In this document: piece after piece, positions 12,257 to 23,509 of the stretch
Position numbering within the stretch: the first letter of the stretch is position 1
Layout: each line of letters opens with the position of its first letter
DNA from: Hoplostethus atlanticus
Taxonomy: Eukaryota > Chordata > Actinopteri > Trachichthyiformes > Trachichthyidae
Assembly (NCBI GenBank): GCA_034670405.1
Contig: JAXDDX010000072.1
Span: forward strand, 1,240,001-1,304,000
DNA length: 64,000 bases
Direction of reading: 5' to 3'
The notes under the pieces: generated by a model
Databases searched by the model: none
Seen by the model: the letters and a program-made list of their open reading frames with translations, nothing else
What the model was told of the DNA's origin: nothing
Program-made: the position numbers and the translations under genes

Positions 12257-12530
12257 TAGGGCTGTGGGTTTTTGATGGCTGATACTGATATTTATGGAGC
12301 GAAGATGCTAATAGATCGTATTTTATGTTGATATATCTTTAAATTGAGAGTATTGAGAATTTCCCCTATGGATGTTATTCTTGTCAGGGTGGAAAAGCCT
12401 CTTAAACAACATTTACAACACATCCAGTATAATATTGATCAAATCTACAATAAATATATAATCAATCCAACTACATCATATTAGAGGTGAACGAGACTGA
12501 CGGGACCATGTATCAGTAATAAAAAAGCAA
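12257..12530. repeat. hAT-like MITE family copy
   Basis: It starts TAGGGCTGTGGGTTTTTGAT followed by GGCTGATACTGATAT, and includes the GGGTGGAAAAGCCTCTTAAA block and a GAGGTGAACGAGACTGAC block that matches the other copies. The interior has diverged. Confidence 0.65.
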
Positions 12531-12804
12531 ACCAAGCAACATCGTCTTTCGGTACCATGATTTGGGACATTGGGTTCTTTAGATTGGTCATGGCACATGA
12601 TGACACCATCCCAAAGGCATGTGGGTCAATTAGGATCATGACAATCCATGCTCATTAACAGGAAGGCTGAGGTTAGGTCTCTGCCTCTTTTGTTGTCAGC
12701 TAATGTCGTCGGTCGCATCGGCCACCGCGTGTAAGCGTGTGTTCATGCGTGTTTCAGCTCATCTCCATCGGTCTGCTGACATTTTGTCTCCTCTGTGTGT
12801 TCCG

Positions 12805-12905
12805 TAGTCAAAGAACTTTATTGACCCCCGTGGGGAAAATGGGGTCGTCGCAGCAGCAAAAAGTAACAGGATGCATCAAAGAAAAATCTAAGATATAAGC
12901 ATAAA
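12805..12905 (-). repeat. LINE 3' tail fragment
   Basis: CAAAGAACTTTATTGACCCC followed by CGTGGGGAAAATGGGG is the complement of a 3' end seen repeatedly in fish retrotransposons (recalled from fish sequence in general, not searched). It abuts a copy of the TTAA-flanked family. Confidence 0.45.
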
Positions 12906-12910
12906 CATTG

Positions 12911-13150
12911 AGTATAAACAGTTGCGAACTGGGTAGTTAGCATGAGCAGTGATAGCCACCGTGGCTGAACAGACAAAGAAAAGAGCGCCACCTACAGAAA
13001 CTCAAACTTCATCAACAGAAAATCCAAGGAGAAAGACGTCACAGTGCTGGACACACTGTTTTATTGACAGGTGATCTCTTAGAAGTGCGGTGAAAAACAC
13101 CACAGCAACTAAATTTAAAAAAACAAGGATCCCACAGACTAGCACTTTAA
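12911..13150. repeat. Copy of TTAA-associated repeat family (GTTAGCATGAGCAG family)
   Basis: GTAGTTAGCATGAGCAGTGA, GCGCCACCTACAGAAACTCA and CATCAACAGAAAATCCAAGG are shared with 62275-62375. The ATTGACAGGTGATCTCTTAG block recurs at 28081-28100. The right end is CACTTTAAAG with TTAA at 13147. Confidence 0.75.
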
Positions 13151-13657
13151 AGATGCTCATAAAACATGCATTTTCCATGCATCACTTCCTGTGTGCTGAG
13201 AAGATTTCCCGCCATTGGTTGTTAGATTTTCTCTTGTTTCGCCAAAACACATTACTTAGATAGAAAAGAGGGCAATATTTTTCTCAGAAAAATGTTACAT
13301 AGTGGATCTTTAAACTCTTCTTAATTTTGCTGGGATCCCCTGGAACTCTTCCAGGATCCCTGGAACCCCTTTCAACAATCCCTTGAACGCCTCTAAGAAT
13401 GCCCGGAACCCCCCCAAGGACCCCTGGAACCACGTCAACACTGTAAGTGTCCCCAGACTCCGACGGTGAATGAGTGATTGATGGAGGGAAAGCCTCAGGG
13501 AAGGATAGAGGGAGTTGGGGATGAAAACAGTGACAGACGGATGGAAGGTGAAGTGTGAAAGGCAAATGGAGAGAGATACTTAGAAACCAAGGGGCTCTCG
13601 GACCATAAAAACACTGGAGACAAAAGTAGGAGAGAGTGAGAGCTAATTGACAGCAAC

Positions 13658-13660
<3 letters not shown>

Positions 13661-13688
<28 letters not shown>

Positions 13689-13794
13689 CCACTGAAAGAG
13701 GAGTACGCCTGAGAATGAATGGTATGTGATTTAGACGTGACCAGCCCACCACCAGCTGTGCATGTTGTCTGAGAGTGAACCTATGGTGCACGCA

Positions 13795-13826
<32 letters not shown>

Positions 13827-13831
13827 CACAC
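13661..13831. repeat. (GA)n, (CACG)n and (CA)n simple repeats
   Basis: GA run at 13661-13688, then a CACG tetranucleotide run at 13788-13814 passing into CA to 13831. About 100 bp of unique sequence separates them. Confidence 0.93.
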
Positions 13832-13859
13832 CCCTGGCTGGAGCCTGTTACACATTAAC

Positions 13860-15239
13860 ACTGCAGTAAAACAGGAAGGTAAGGAGGCCTGACTCTCTCT
13901 GGCTTCATGACTTTTCACCAGTCACACTTCAACTGTCTGCTAGCAATCATATCCAGTGATGCAGTGGTAAATAAAGAGCTGGGTAAACTCTGACCTCCAG
14001 TCAGTGATCATCATAAGGCAAAACAACCACCAATATATCAGTTATATGCTCAGAAAGCATTCATTTATGCTTTTTTTTCTACATCAACAGGTGACAATGC
14101 ATTTTATTAAAACAAAGATTAAAATCAACAAACTTTAGAAAAGTATCATCGTATTGCTTATCTGATCTATATTTTTGTTTCATTTTTTTCATTTTACATT
14201 TATTTATTATATATATATTTATTTATTTTTATTTGGATGCATCGTGTGCAGAGGGAGGGGCTAATTAAAAATATGTATTTCTAATTTCTCTGTGATTTAC
14301 AAATAAATAAATAAAAAATGATGATGGCGTATGATGTAGTCTAGGGTGTACACAGGTATGCAAGTGCAATGTTTAAATCTACAAAATGAAATTTGAACTC
14401 ATTTGGACTAAGGTATGGTTCTGGCTCCAATAATCCTGGTGTTCCTTTGTCCAAATGTGGACAAAGTCACTTTTTTTATAAAGGGTACACTGAATGATGG
14501 TACCACGTCTTGGGCTACTTCTCATGGTCACTCACACTTAGAGCAGAAGAACCGCAGCGCCACCTAGTGAGATCCGACTGGAAATGCACTAACAAGACGA
14601 CAGTAAACACCGTTAACGATGCAGTTTTAATATATGATTGAATAGATGCCAAATTCTGTACTGATCATCAGAATTCATATAGACATTTGAGTTTAAATAT
14701 ATCTGCAGTAACAATTATTATTAATTATTATATGACATTAATTGGCCACTGCTTGGTTCTAGATGTTGAAATGGCAGGATAAAATCATAATAAACATAGT
14801 AAGTAGTATCAAACTGTTATATAAAGTTATATGGATATAGGATCTTTTTTCTTCTTTTCTTCTTTCTTCATCTGTATTTTATTTTGTTCTTGGTGGTGGT
14901 TGTTTGCATAATTATAGGTTATCCACCTATTTTATTTAATGCTAAAAATAATAGGATCATCTTAGGAATACAACAGGGTGGTGGTTAAGGAGCAGAAACT
15001 GTTTTTTTAAGTACACTTTGTCGGCCGTTTCAACCAATATTTTAACCTAGCCTTGTAACATAAATAAAGGATGTTGGCATCGAAATTATTTTAAACGACT
15101 TAAAATACCGTTCGTATTTAATATCTTTACTAAATCAACAATGACTTTAATGTAAAATATGCATTTTTACTGACTTCAGACTAACTTGTTTGTTTTTGCA
15201 AGGGATGTGAGGACGATGGGAATAGACAATTAAAATGTA
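13860..15239. other. Intergenic AT-rich stretch upstream of h2az1
   Basis: No gene-like frame. AT-rich with several short TATTTA runs near 14190-14240. I see no identifiable mobile element here. Confidence 0.45.
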
Positions 15240-15242
15240 GAA

Positions 15243-15502
15243 ACTACATTACCCAGTTCACTTTGAGAGGGTGTGAGTTACTTTCCCGCACAGTGCGCTC
15301 TTCTCTCCCTGATTGGCTAAACGCCATGCCAAAAAACAAAAGACTAGCCACAACTGTGGCCCTGCCTCTAGTTACCCGGATGAAGGGGTTTCCTATATAT
15401 CCTGGACAATTCTAGGCGGGCGTCGTAGTTCAAACCAAATAATCGGAAGACAGCTACCCGTTTTTGTGCTGCAGTATCAGAAATTACTTGAAGATTTTAA
15501 AT
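15243..15502 (+). promoter_or_regulatory. h2az1: h2az1 promoter and 5' UTR
   Basis: ACTACATTACCCAG at 15243-15256 resembles the ZNF143/THAP11 promoter motif (ACTACAATTCCCAG). An inverted CCAAT box (ATTGG) lies at 15312-15316 and a TATATAT box at 15394-15400, about 80 bp further on. This spacing is ordinary for a CCAAT/TATA promoter. A start site near 15425 would give a 5' UTR of about 75 nt before the ATG at 15503. The start site is inferred from the TATA position. Confidence 0.7.
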
Positions 15503-16594
15503 ATGGTGAGGATTTCACGCCTATTTACAGACTTACCAGGGCACTGGACTACGAATCATCAGACTTTGTTGCCGTTAAATTCTCTTTCATAGCCGTTAAT
15601 GCACCAGAGTGAAGAGACGCTAACGTTAGCTGCTTTGCTAGCTTAGCACGCTAACTTAACGTTACTTGGCTGCATTGAGCAATCGATAGGAGGGCTGCAG
15701 ATTATAGCTAGACAGGGCGGTAAAACTGGCTGCCAATTGCTAACGTTACCCAGCATTTATTCACCGTCACACTGTTTAATATATAAATGACCTGGCCGCT
15801 GTGTCTCCGAGAGGCTAGCTAATATGTGTGTGTTTTACAGGCTGGTGGTAAGGCAGGCAAAGACTCCGGGAAGACCAAGACGAAGGCTATTTCGCGCTCG
15901 CAGAGAGCGGGGTTGCAGGTTTGTTAAGTTCATCCATCTCCTCAATTGTGCTTAACTACACAAAGTTTGTAACCGTACCAAGCATTGGCGGGATTAACTA
16001 ACCGGCGGCTAGTCGCGCGCACCCGCCCAGTGAACCCTTTGTTTCGGCGCGTTTGTTTCAAGCTTACATGTGTTTCTATCCTCGCAGTTCCCGGTGGGTC
16101 GTATCCACAGACACCTGAAGTCCAGAACCACCAGCCACGGCAGAGTTGGAGCCACCGCAGCGGTTTACAGCGCGGCTATTCTCGAATACCTCACTGCTGA
16201 GGTAAAGGCTGGTTGACCTCGAGCTGTTTTACACGCTCGCCCCCTAAAAAAAAAAAAAAAAAAAGCGGCTAGCTTGCCCTGCGTGCGGATGTAACTGCTT
16301 GCTTTCTGACCTCAGGTTCTGGAGCTGGCAGGAAATGCATCCAAGGATCTGAAGGTGAAGCGCATCACCCCACGCCATTTGCAGCTGGCCATTAGAGGAG
16401 ATGAGGAGTTGGATTCACTAATCAAGGCTACTATTGCTGGTGGTGGTAAGTGGAGGGCTTGGTTCTGCACCTTGGGAGTCATGTTTGGTTGAACATTTTC
16501 ATTAAGCTAAAATGTGTTTTTGTTTTTTCCAGGTGTCATCCCCCACATCCACAAATCTCTGATTGGAAAGAAGGGCCAACAGAAGACAGTATAA
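15503..16594 (+). CDS. h2az1: Histone variant H2A.Z (H2A.Z.1 type), five exons, complete
   Basis: H2A.Z replaces H2A in nucleosomes at promoters and regulatory DNA; it is deposited by SRCAP/p400 complexes and expressed outside S phase (family knowledge). Exons: 15503-15505, 15841-15918, 16088-16201, 16316-16445, 16533-16594; all introns are GT-AG. The spliced frame is 387 nt, 128 residues, the vertebrate length. Seen: N-terminal [12 protein letters not shown] tail, histone fold with [14 protein letters not shown], acidic-patch residues in DEELDSLI, and C terminus GKKGQQKTV. The Thr in KTKTK, the Ser in HLKSRTT and the final Val are the H2A.Z.1 signature; H2A.Z.2 has Ala, Thr and Ala there. 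Exon 1 contributes only the ATG, as in other vertebrate H2A.Z genes. There is no histone stem-loop after the stop; an AATAAA follows instead, as expected for a replication-independent histone. Intact, with no odd codons. Confidence 0.97.
15841..15918 (+). CDS. h2az1: h2az1 exon 2 (N-terminal tail)
   Basis: 26 codons from [10 protein letters not shown] to QRAGLQ. Acceptor TTTTACAG, donor CAG|GTTTGT. It contains the acetylatable tail lysines. Confidence 0.96.
16088..16201 (+). CDS. h2az1: h2az1 exon 3 (histone fold, first half)
   Basis: 38 codons from [10 protein letters not shown] to LEYLTAE. Acceptor CTCGCAG, donor GAG|GTAAAG. Confidence 0.96.
16316..16445 (+). CDS. h2az1: h2az1 exon 4 (histone fold, second half)
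   Basis: 43 codons plus one base, [10 protein letters not shown] to TIAGG. It includes the DEELDSLI acidic-patch segment. Donor GTAAGT. Confidence 0.96.
16533..16594 (+). CDS. h2az1: h2az1 exon 5 (C-terminal docking tail)
   Basis: Completes a split glycine codon, then [19 protein letters not shown] and a TAA stop at 16592-16594. Confidence 0.96.
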
Positions 16595-16890
16595 CCTGAA
16601 GTGCTGTGGAAGTTGTGCCATCTCAGGACATGTCTGCATCAAATGTTCAGTGTCTTTAGATTAGTACACCTTTAGAGGTATTTGTATGGTTGAGCTTGCG
16701 TTTACTCACCTGGGGTATTTTTTAAAAGTGGCTTCAGAGAAGCTCGTTTTTGTGTTTTTTGGCTTTTTTTTTTTTTTTCCAGCTCTCTCGGTGCTGCAGT
16801 TCCGTGTGTTCTGTTCAAACTTGCATACTTTATGGCATTCCCATGTTTAAAATGGTGTTTTAATAAAGTTCCAAGGTATTGTGCATCTAC
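16595..16890 (+). terminator. h2az1: h2az1 3' UTR with polyadenylation signal
   Basis: AATAAA lies at 16862-16867, about 270 nt after the stop, followed by a GT-containing stretch. A T-rich run occupies 16764-16780. The exact cleavage site is inferred. Confidence 0.8.
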
Positions 16891-16899
16891 AGCTGGTCC

Positions 16900-18000
16900 C
16901 TTCAATCCTCATTTTCAGATGGATGTAATTTGTGTGGCATTCGCAGTCTTAAATTAATCATTGTCACGGACCTTAAATGTTTTTGTCTAGTGCTGCCATT
17001 TGAAAGAATCTAACATTGTCAACAGGCAAAGGATACCCTCAGCTTGCATGTGCAGATGTTTTAAGTTAAAACATTTGATCAGTATCAACTGAAGATAAAT
17101 GGCAGCCCACTCTGGACTGGGCCACTTTAAAATACTCATCCTGTATTTGCATGACTTGCAAAGCATGTTCAGCAAGTAGGCCATTGGCCAAATGGCTCGA
17201 ACACAACTGTAGTCACTTTTGGATTCTTCAATAAAGACTGGGCTGGCACAATTGGTGACCATTTTATATACTACAGTGTTTGGATGATTTATTTAAAATT
17301 CTGATTTACTCTTGCTTTTACATTTCCAGTTTTGAATTGATGTCTTGAGTAACTTAATCAAATTTGGAACAAGATGGTGATTTGCTCCAGCTATGTTTAA
17401 CTGGCCTTTCCTCCTGAGATGATTTGAATTGTCTAAAAAGCTGGCTGGTTGTTTTTAAATTTAAAATATTTACTGAAAGATGAAATGTACAATAGAAACA
17501 TTGAAGCATTTAAAAGCTCAAATTACATATTTATGCAAAAAGGAGATACAATTTCTCGGGAGTATAAGGGGTAAAAGTTATTTCAAATTAAGTGCACTTT
17601 AGTTAATTCTCAGGGAGTTTAAGTAATTTATATTGGAAATATGAGGAATTATAGTTAAGAATATTTATTTAAAAAATACCACATATAAAAAGGTATATCC
17701 CAGATTCAACAGTCTTGTGATAAAATAACATCTTTTATTAAAATGATCATAGCCTGAACAGCAGGAGACTTCAGAAAGTGGTAATGGTGGCTCATTAAAA
17801 AAAAATACAAAAATCCCTTTTATTTCCACATAAAGTTGATAAATCACAGGCATCCATGAGTTTAGACTGGTATTGGCTAAACTTTTCACTAGTGAAAGAG
17901 GACTTGTGGCTCCTCAGCGTTCTTTAACATTTAGAAAGTCCACTGGGTGGCGGTATTACATCACAATCTCCAACTGCATAAGGCCAAACATAGCTCAGAT
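16900..18000. other. Intergenic AT-rich stretch, no gene recognised
   Basis: No frame with a recognisable domain. The region is AT-rich and mostly unique-looking. Confidence 0.45.
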
Positions 18001-18007
18001 TCACAAT

Positions 18008-18175
18008 AGGGTTAGACCAATATATGGGGCGATATTGTCCTTTTATAGCAAATATGATGATTGATTACATCTGTATTGTAGAATTGATCAATACGACACT
18101 GGTTGTCTATGGGAAGCCCTTAACTTGAACTGATTCTAATGAGACATTTGATTCCTCACAATTATACATGAATGA
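18008..18175. repeat. hAT-like MITE family fragment
   Basis: It starts TAGGGTTAGACCAATATATG, then has a CGATATTGTCCTTTTAT block and GGTTGTCTATGGGAAGCCC, shared with 32400-32480 and with 39640-39665. It ends in TTCTAATGAGACATTTGATT. Confidence 0.75.
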
Positions 18176-18181
18176 TGTTTA

Positions 18182-18222
18182 TTATTATTATTATTAATAG
18201 TAGTAGTACTAACAGTAGTAGT
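18182..18222. repeat. (ATT)n/(AGT)n triplet repeat
   Basis: ATT triplets pass into AGT triplets. Confidence 0.9.
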
Positions 18223-18234
18223 TATTCAAAAATA

Positions 18235-18890
18235 TATATATTCGTGGATGATACACAGATATACCACCCCATAAAACCGCAAAACCAAACCAGCCTCAGC
18301 GCCCACAGTGACGGTCTCCAGGACAAAACTTTCTCCAGCTAAATGAGGATAAATCAAATATTATTTTATCCGGTCCTCCCGTCTAGAAAAAATAAACTAT
18401 TTATTGTAACCTGGGAAATTTGGCGTCCCTCGTAAAACTAGCTGTGAGAAATCTTGGCACGATCTTTGACGGCACTCTGCAGTTTGATAAGCAAGTGCAT
18501 TCAGCTGAGAGTTATTGCAAAGAGTAAGACCTTTTTGTCCTTTTCAGACTTAAAGTTGTTCATGCATTCATTCCCTCCTGTCTGGACTACTACAACTCAC
18601 TATACTACAGTATAAGCAAAACTTCCATTTCCCATCTACAACTGGTCCAAAAAGCTGCAGGCTGCTAGGCTGCTGTCCAAATTCAAGAGGGTCCATATTA
18701 GCCCAATTCTGGCAACCCTTCACTGGCTCCCTGTCCGCTACAGAATTGATTTTAAAATGTTATTGTTTGTCTATAAAGCTTTGCATGGCCTTGCACCTGG
18801 CTACATTTCTGATCCGCTTTACAATGCTGCTAGATGCCTCAGGTCTGATGATCAGGGGCTCCTGGCTGTTTCACGGTCAAACAAATGGGT
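18235..18890 (+). pseudogene. LINE reverse transcriptase relic (L2/CR1-like)
   Basis: Near 18240 the frame reads FVDDTQIYH, the (F/Y)xDD catalytic signature of a non-LTR reverse transcriptase. Further on, out-of-frame pieces read HAFIPSCLDYYNSLYY, ISHLQLVQKAA, LHWLPVR-like and FKMLLFVYKALHGLAPGYI. These are the characteristic C-terminal segments of L2/CR1-group fish LINEs. There are several frameshifts and stops, and the 5' part is missing. It is a dead fragment and gives the direction of the original element (plus). The clade is from memory of motif form; a neighbouring group such as Rex1 is possible. Confidence 0.85.
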
Positions 18891-18899
18891 GATAGAGCT

Positions 18900-19017
18900 T
18901 CTAATAGTAGTAATAGCACTACTACTAGTAGTAGTAGTAGCACTAGTAGTAGTAGTACTAGTAGTAGTAATAGTATTATTATTATTATTAGTAGTACTAC
19001 TAGTAGTAGTAGTAATA
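18900..19017. repeat. AGT/ACT/ATT triplet array with local inverted symmetry
   Basis: Runs of AGT and ACT (mutual complements via ACTAGT) and ATT alternate, so the segment can pair with itself. It separates the LINE relic from a tRNA-headed repeat. A similar triplet patch lies at 19239-19300. Confidence 0.9.
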
Positions 19018-19235
19018 CGGGCGGCTGTGGCTCAGTGGTAGAGCAGGTTGTCCACTGTCCACATGTCAAAGTGTCCTTGGGCAAGACACTGAACCCCAAA
19101 TTGCTCCCGATGGTCAGGCCAGCACCTTGCATGGTAGCTCGCTGTGTGAGTGTGTGTGTGAATGGGTGAATGAGAGGCATACATTGCAAAGCGCTTTGGA
19201 TAAAAGCGCTATATAAATGCAGACATTTACCATTT
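19018..19235 (+). mobile_element. tRNA-headed SINE-like repeat
   Basis: The head GGCTGTGGCTCAGTGGTAGAG is a Pol III A-box-like tRNA start. The body has GTGTCCTTGGGCAAGACACT and AACCCCAAATTGCTCCCGAT, and the tail reads AGCGCTTTGGATAAAAGCGC then TATAAATGCA. This element is very common in teleosts. Compared with the usual form, the segment that should contain the B box (GGTTCGATCC) is missing, so this copy is probably transcriptionally dead. Confidence 0.75.
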
Positions 19236-19309
19236 AATAGTATTATTATTAGTAGTAGTGGCACTAGTAGCAGTAGTGGTAGTAGTAGTAGCACTAATAA
19301 TACAGGAAA

Positions 19310-20300
19310 CAGATGTGCGACACCCTAGCATCAGCTGGATTTGATTCTTTTTATTTTTATTTTATTTTCTTCCTGACTACCAGGACATCCAGTGCCCAAT
19401 TTTTTGAAAGCTTGAAAGACTTCATTACCCATACCCATAATCCTGCAAGGCGACATTAGTAAACTAAAGGTCTTCTTAATTTGTGTTGGGGGCACAGGTG
19501 AAGATTAATTAATTAGCATTTATATTTTCATATAAAAATCTTTCCTAGCTTACCTAACAGACTGGCTTGTGAGAGTTTCTTGCATTTCATGACTCAATGT
19601 ATTATGCAACGGTAAGAAAATCACAAACCTATAAAAGTTAATATCACAAACTAGTATTTAAAATAATGCTTTTTTCAGTTTTTGCCTCTGAGTCTCTCAT
19701 TACGGTTAAATGAAGTTTGCCAACTTTTCTCCTGCAAACCTTCAGTCAAGGGGGAAGAACTCAACAGTAGTTTTGCCAATCAATTAGGAAAACAAAATTG
19801 CTTCCATTTCACCCTTTGTGCAATGGAAATCTGATTTGACAGAGAAAAAAAAAACTTTCAGTGTGACATTGAAAGCACCGGAGCTGGTCTTGTTGGCTTG
19901 TCTGAACTAATCAAAGATGCAAGGCGGGCTGAAGCTCTTAACTGGGCAAATGAGTCAGAACACTGCCTGCATGTGGGTTAGATCAGATAATGCGAAGTGA
20001 CTAAGCAGGTTTTATGAAGAAATAATGGATATATTAGCTGGCAAACTGATGCTATGCCATGTGCTGCAACCAATACTCACATTAACAATCCATAAATAGG
20101 ACCAACTTGTGAGTTTTTGTTGATACCCGGATGGTGAGATCCTGCAAGTTCTCTTCATTTCAAGATCTTATGTAACGTCTTGAAATTAGAGTCAGCGTTT
20201 CTATGGATCATTCTTTTTCTGTGCACAAAAACACCAAACAGAAAATAAAGGAACGTCTTTTCCCCTCATTTTTAACAATGGAAACCGAAGCAATTACCCG
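19310..20300. other. Intergenic, no gene recognised
   Basis: No domain-bearing frame and no clear element boundary. AT-rich. Confidence 0.4.
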
Positions 20301-20329
20301 TTGAAGTAATAATCAGCAACGTTTTCAAA

Positions 20330-20535
20330 TAAATAATAAAATCAAATAAAAGGCGGTTCATGAAAGCTTTTCCATTTGCCATGTCAGGTAGGTCTTTCCT
20401 GGGAAAAATCCTATGGCGACAGGAAGTGATGTGTTTTACGTTTCCGGTTTATTTGAAATAAATAGAAGTAGAACTGGTTAGTTAGCATGCAATTCTGTAA
20501 CTGTGCCAAAGGCTATAGCAGCCAAAATGGGTTGT
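20330..20535. repeat. Copy of TTAA-associated repeat family (AGGTAGGTCTTTCCTGGG form)
   Basis: TTTCCATTTGCCATGTCAGG and GTAGGTCTTTCCTGGGA followed by ACAGGAAGTGATGTG are shared with 27950-28035. GTTAGTTAGCATG is shared with the copies at 12940 and 62280. Confidence 0.75.
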
Positions 20536-21540
20536 TTTTTTAACATCAAAGGAAGATTCCACCCTCAGATACACTCTTAAATATCAATCTGTGATGTTCA
20601 ATGCATTCCAGAAATTATTTTGTGTTATTTACTTTTTTGGCTTTCCCTCAGCCTGCCTTGTCTACTTCTACTTCAGTTAGTGATTTCCTACATCTCCCTT
20701 TCGACAACCCACAGAAACTTACCTCGACTTCTTGTATTCAGCTGGGTTTTACATGTAGGTGGAATAACAATAGCAACACTAACGGCAAGAGAGCTCCTTT
20801 AATAAAGCTTTGTCAATTGTCCTCCAAGAGTAGCTGAATATTTTTTGTTTTGCACCTTGGAGGAGCTGCAAAGTTGCAAAAAATCCTACAATATATCCAA
20901 AACTGACACAATCAAATAATTTCTGGAGTGGCTCTCCAAAAGTTAAGAAAAAAAAAAAAAAAGGGCATGACGAACTTCAAAACGTGGCCCGTCTGATCCG
21001 CAAATTAACCTTTGGAGTCTTTAACAAGCATATTTGTCTACTCGGCTATTGATGATTTGTTTTGCGGGTCCCGGTGAAAAGCAAGAGTGCTAATGAGGCT
21101 CTCCTCTCGGCTGCAGCACTCAACCATTAAGTCAATTAAGAGTAGAAAGGGGGCGGTGGGTGGGGGCGGGTGTCTCGTTTTCATTTGGTTCTAATTAAAG
21201 CCCAGGAAGTGAAGCGGAGCACACCTACCTTCGGGGCTGAAGGTTTCTTTCTTTCTCTCTCTTTCTGGAAGCCATCAGCACATCTGGACTCGCTGGGAGG
21301 ATTTCCCCATTTATTCAGTTTTTTTTTTTTTTTACAAAGCTCACAACAGCATGTCATCACAAGTTAGATGGAATATTTAGTCATTATCTTTATAAATATA
21401 TCAGTAACGCTATCTATGAATACTAAGGTGCATTATAATGAATATAAGGAATTAAACAATGTACTTCAAATGCCACACAATGCGTTATATCAACATTCAT
21501 AATAGAAGATAGAACTTTTTACAACTGTCTTATGTTTAAA

Positions 21541-21605
21541 AGGTTCAAAGGGTTTATTTGTCACATACACAGTTATAGTGGTACAAAAGTGCAGTGAAAT
21601 GCTAT
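21541..21605 (-). repeat. LINE 3' tail fragment
   Basis: On the minus strand it reads CACTGCACTTTTGTACCACT then GTGACAAATAAACCCTTTG. This is a 3' terminal form found at many fish retrotransposon ends. Identification is from memory of the motif. Confidence 0.4.
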
Positions 21606-22539
21606 CTAGCTATCAATTGAAAACTGTCAAAAAATGACAAACATTCATAAGAGGCTTGACTTATGTTATATATACTTTTATGAGTGTTAATTAGCAATAG
21701 CATTAGCATTATGTGTTCTTCTAAGCATGGCCACAAGGCATTATGAGTGCATTATATAAATTATAGAAAGTGTTACCCAAACATCAAGCTAGTTGCTGGC
21801 TAGATTTGTCTTTGGTCTCTCGTCAAACAAAATGTCCCAAGCATGAAATATGGCGTGTCGACTTTAGCGCTGGCTACGCCACAAAGCAGACACAACGTCC
21901 GGGCTGATAACACAGTTAGAGAGAAAATGAGCTGGACGCCAGGAGGGCTGCGAATTTAAGTGTTTTTGATTTTTTTTTCCCCCCACCCCTCTTCCTTGTT
22001 CAAGTTCACACTCGGGTCCGTCTGGTGGCAGGTGGTTCAGAGCAGCTGAATAGGCAGTGGTCCAGACTTCAGCCTCCCTCCTTGCCCATCACACATGGCT
22101 AACTCATCAGAACAGAGCCGACGAAAGAAGCGGCACCGGCTCCTGTAATCTCCGTCAGGGATGAGTCTTTGATTCAGAGTCAGTTTCAACACATTTGTCG
22201 GCGTTTTTTTTTTCTTTCTTCACCCTGTCTGCCATTCCCTCCCGTCCCACACTTTCCTCACACAGACGGGGTGGGCTGGCAGGGGTCACGGTTCGCCGGC
22301 CCGCCTAGATCCATCAAGAGGAACAAAGCAGGGAGGGGAGGGGGGGCTAGAAGCAGTGCCAAGCCCCCCCACGAAATCAAAGACCAGGTTTGGGATTCGC
22401 TCCAAAAAGCTGGACCCATTTTTTGATGGCGCAAGGGGGGTCTCAGGGGTGCAGGGGGTGGGGTGAGGTGTGTGTGTGGGGGGGCACTAAAAACAATAAT
22501 CAAACCCAAAGCAGTCTGGGTCGAGAAGCCTCTTTCTCG

Positions 22540-23020
22540 TCCCTCCCCTTTGAAGTCCGCTTGCTTTTGTTCTTTACATAACTTGATCTGATTTTGGAAA
22601 GGCTAATTTGTATGCATTTTGGGAAGGGAAGAGCACCTGCCACCCAGAATTCCACGGGGGAGCTGACAGGAAGGTCAACACGATTGGCCACAGCAAGGGA
22701 AAAAAATGAGGGTGGGGGGGTGGCGAGACAAGCAAGCCAAGGCATATGATAAGTGCCTTTGAGTTATTGTCGCTCTGCAAATTTGATGACAATGGTGGAG
22801 TAGTCAGGGGGCCGAAATCCCTGCACAAACAGAAGCCCTGCATGCTTTGGTGGTCTTCATTTTGCTGTCAATTTCCCCCCGTGGAAAAGACGGCGAAAGC
22901 AAATATGTAAAAACACTTCAAAGGTTGTTTGACTTGGCTGAGTCACATGAGCCGGACCGTCACGCATGATATCTTATTAGCACGAAACCGTTGACAAAGT
23001 CATTTTTCGGTGTATTAAAC
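22540..23020. promoter_or_regulatory. Candidate conserved non-coding block (repeat-free)
   Basis: Among repeat-laden surroundings this segment has mixed base composition and no simple repeat longer than a short G-run. It holds several transcription-factor-like words (TGCAAATTTG near 22777, CTGAGTCA near 22939, GCTGTCAATT near 22865). No open frame with a domain is present. The regulatory reading is an inference from texture only. Confidence 0.25.
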
Positions 23021-23509
23021 AAAAAAATGTTAAATACACCGATGTATCCATTTTTAGCACATTTATGAACAAGACAATTTTTGGGATGAGCTGGAAGGAA
23101 TAGAAAAAGAAAGCAGATATTCGTCATCTATACACGTAACTGTGAATGGATCATGAACACACCATTACAAATAGTTATGAAATGTATATAGGCAAACTCT
23201 TTCTATAATGTGTTTCAGCAGCTGACCACCTCTGTCTGGGAGCCACTTTGCTGCTGCATTAGTAATAATAATAAACTGTACAAATCGCTTAAAAAGACAT
23301 AAAAACAAGAGATTAAAAAAAAAATAATACAAATATTATCCTAACAAAGAATTAAGAAATTATAGAAAGCAATTTTACTTTAAAAAAAAAAAAAAAAGAA
23401 AAATCAAGAAGAGACATGCCGTGAGGTGACGCGGAAACTGAAACCTGCTCATGCGTATATGTAAATGAAAAATGTCCAAAAAAACAACAAATGGATGCGA
23501 GCGCCGTCG

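Noticed and set aside
11787-12275. 162-codon plus-strand frame, Lys/Arg-rich
   Set aside because: It starts inside a dispersed MITE copy, shows no domain, and its charge reflects purine-rich DNA.
18757-19041. 94-codon frame ending in Val/Leu-rich repeats
   Set aside because: The first part is the LINE relic and the rest a translated AGT triplet array; the apparent hydrophobic segment is not a membrane protein.
19018-19060. Functional tRNA gene
   Set aside because: Only an A-box-like head is present; no acceptor pairing, anticodon arm or B box.
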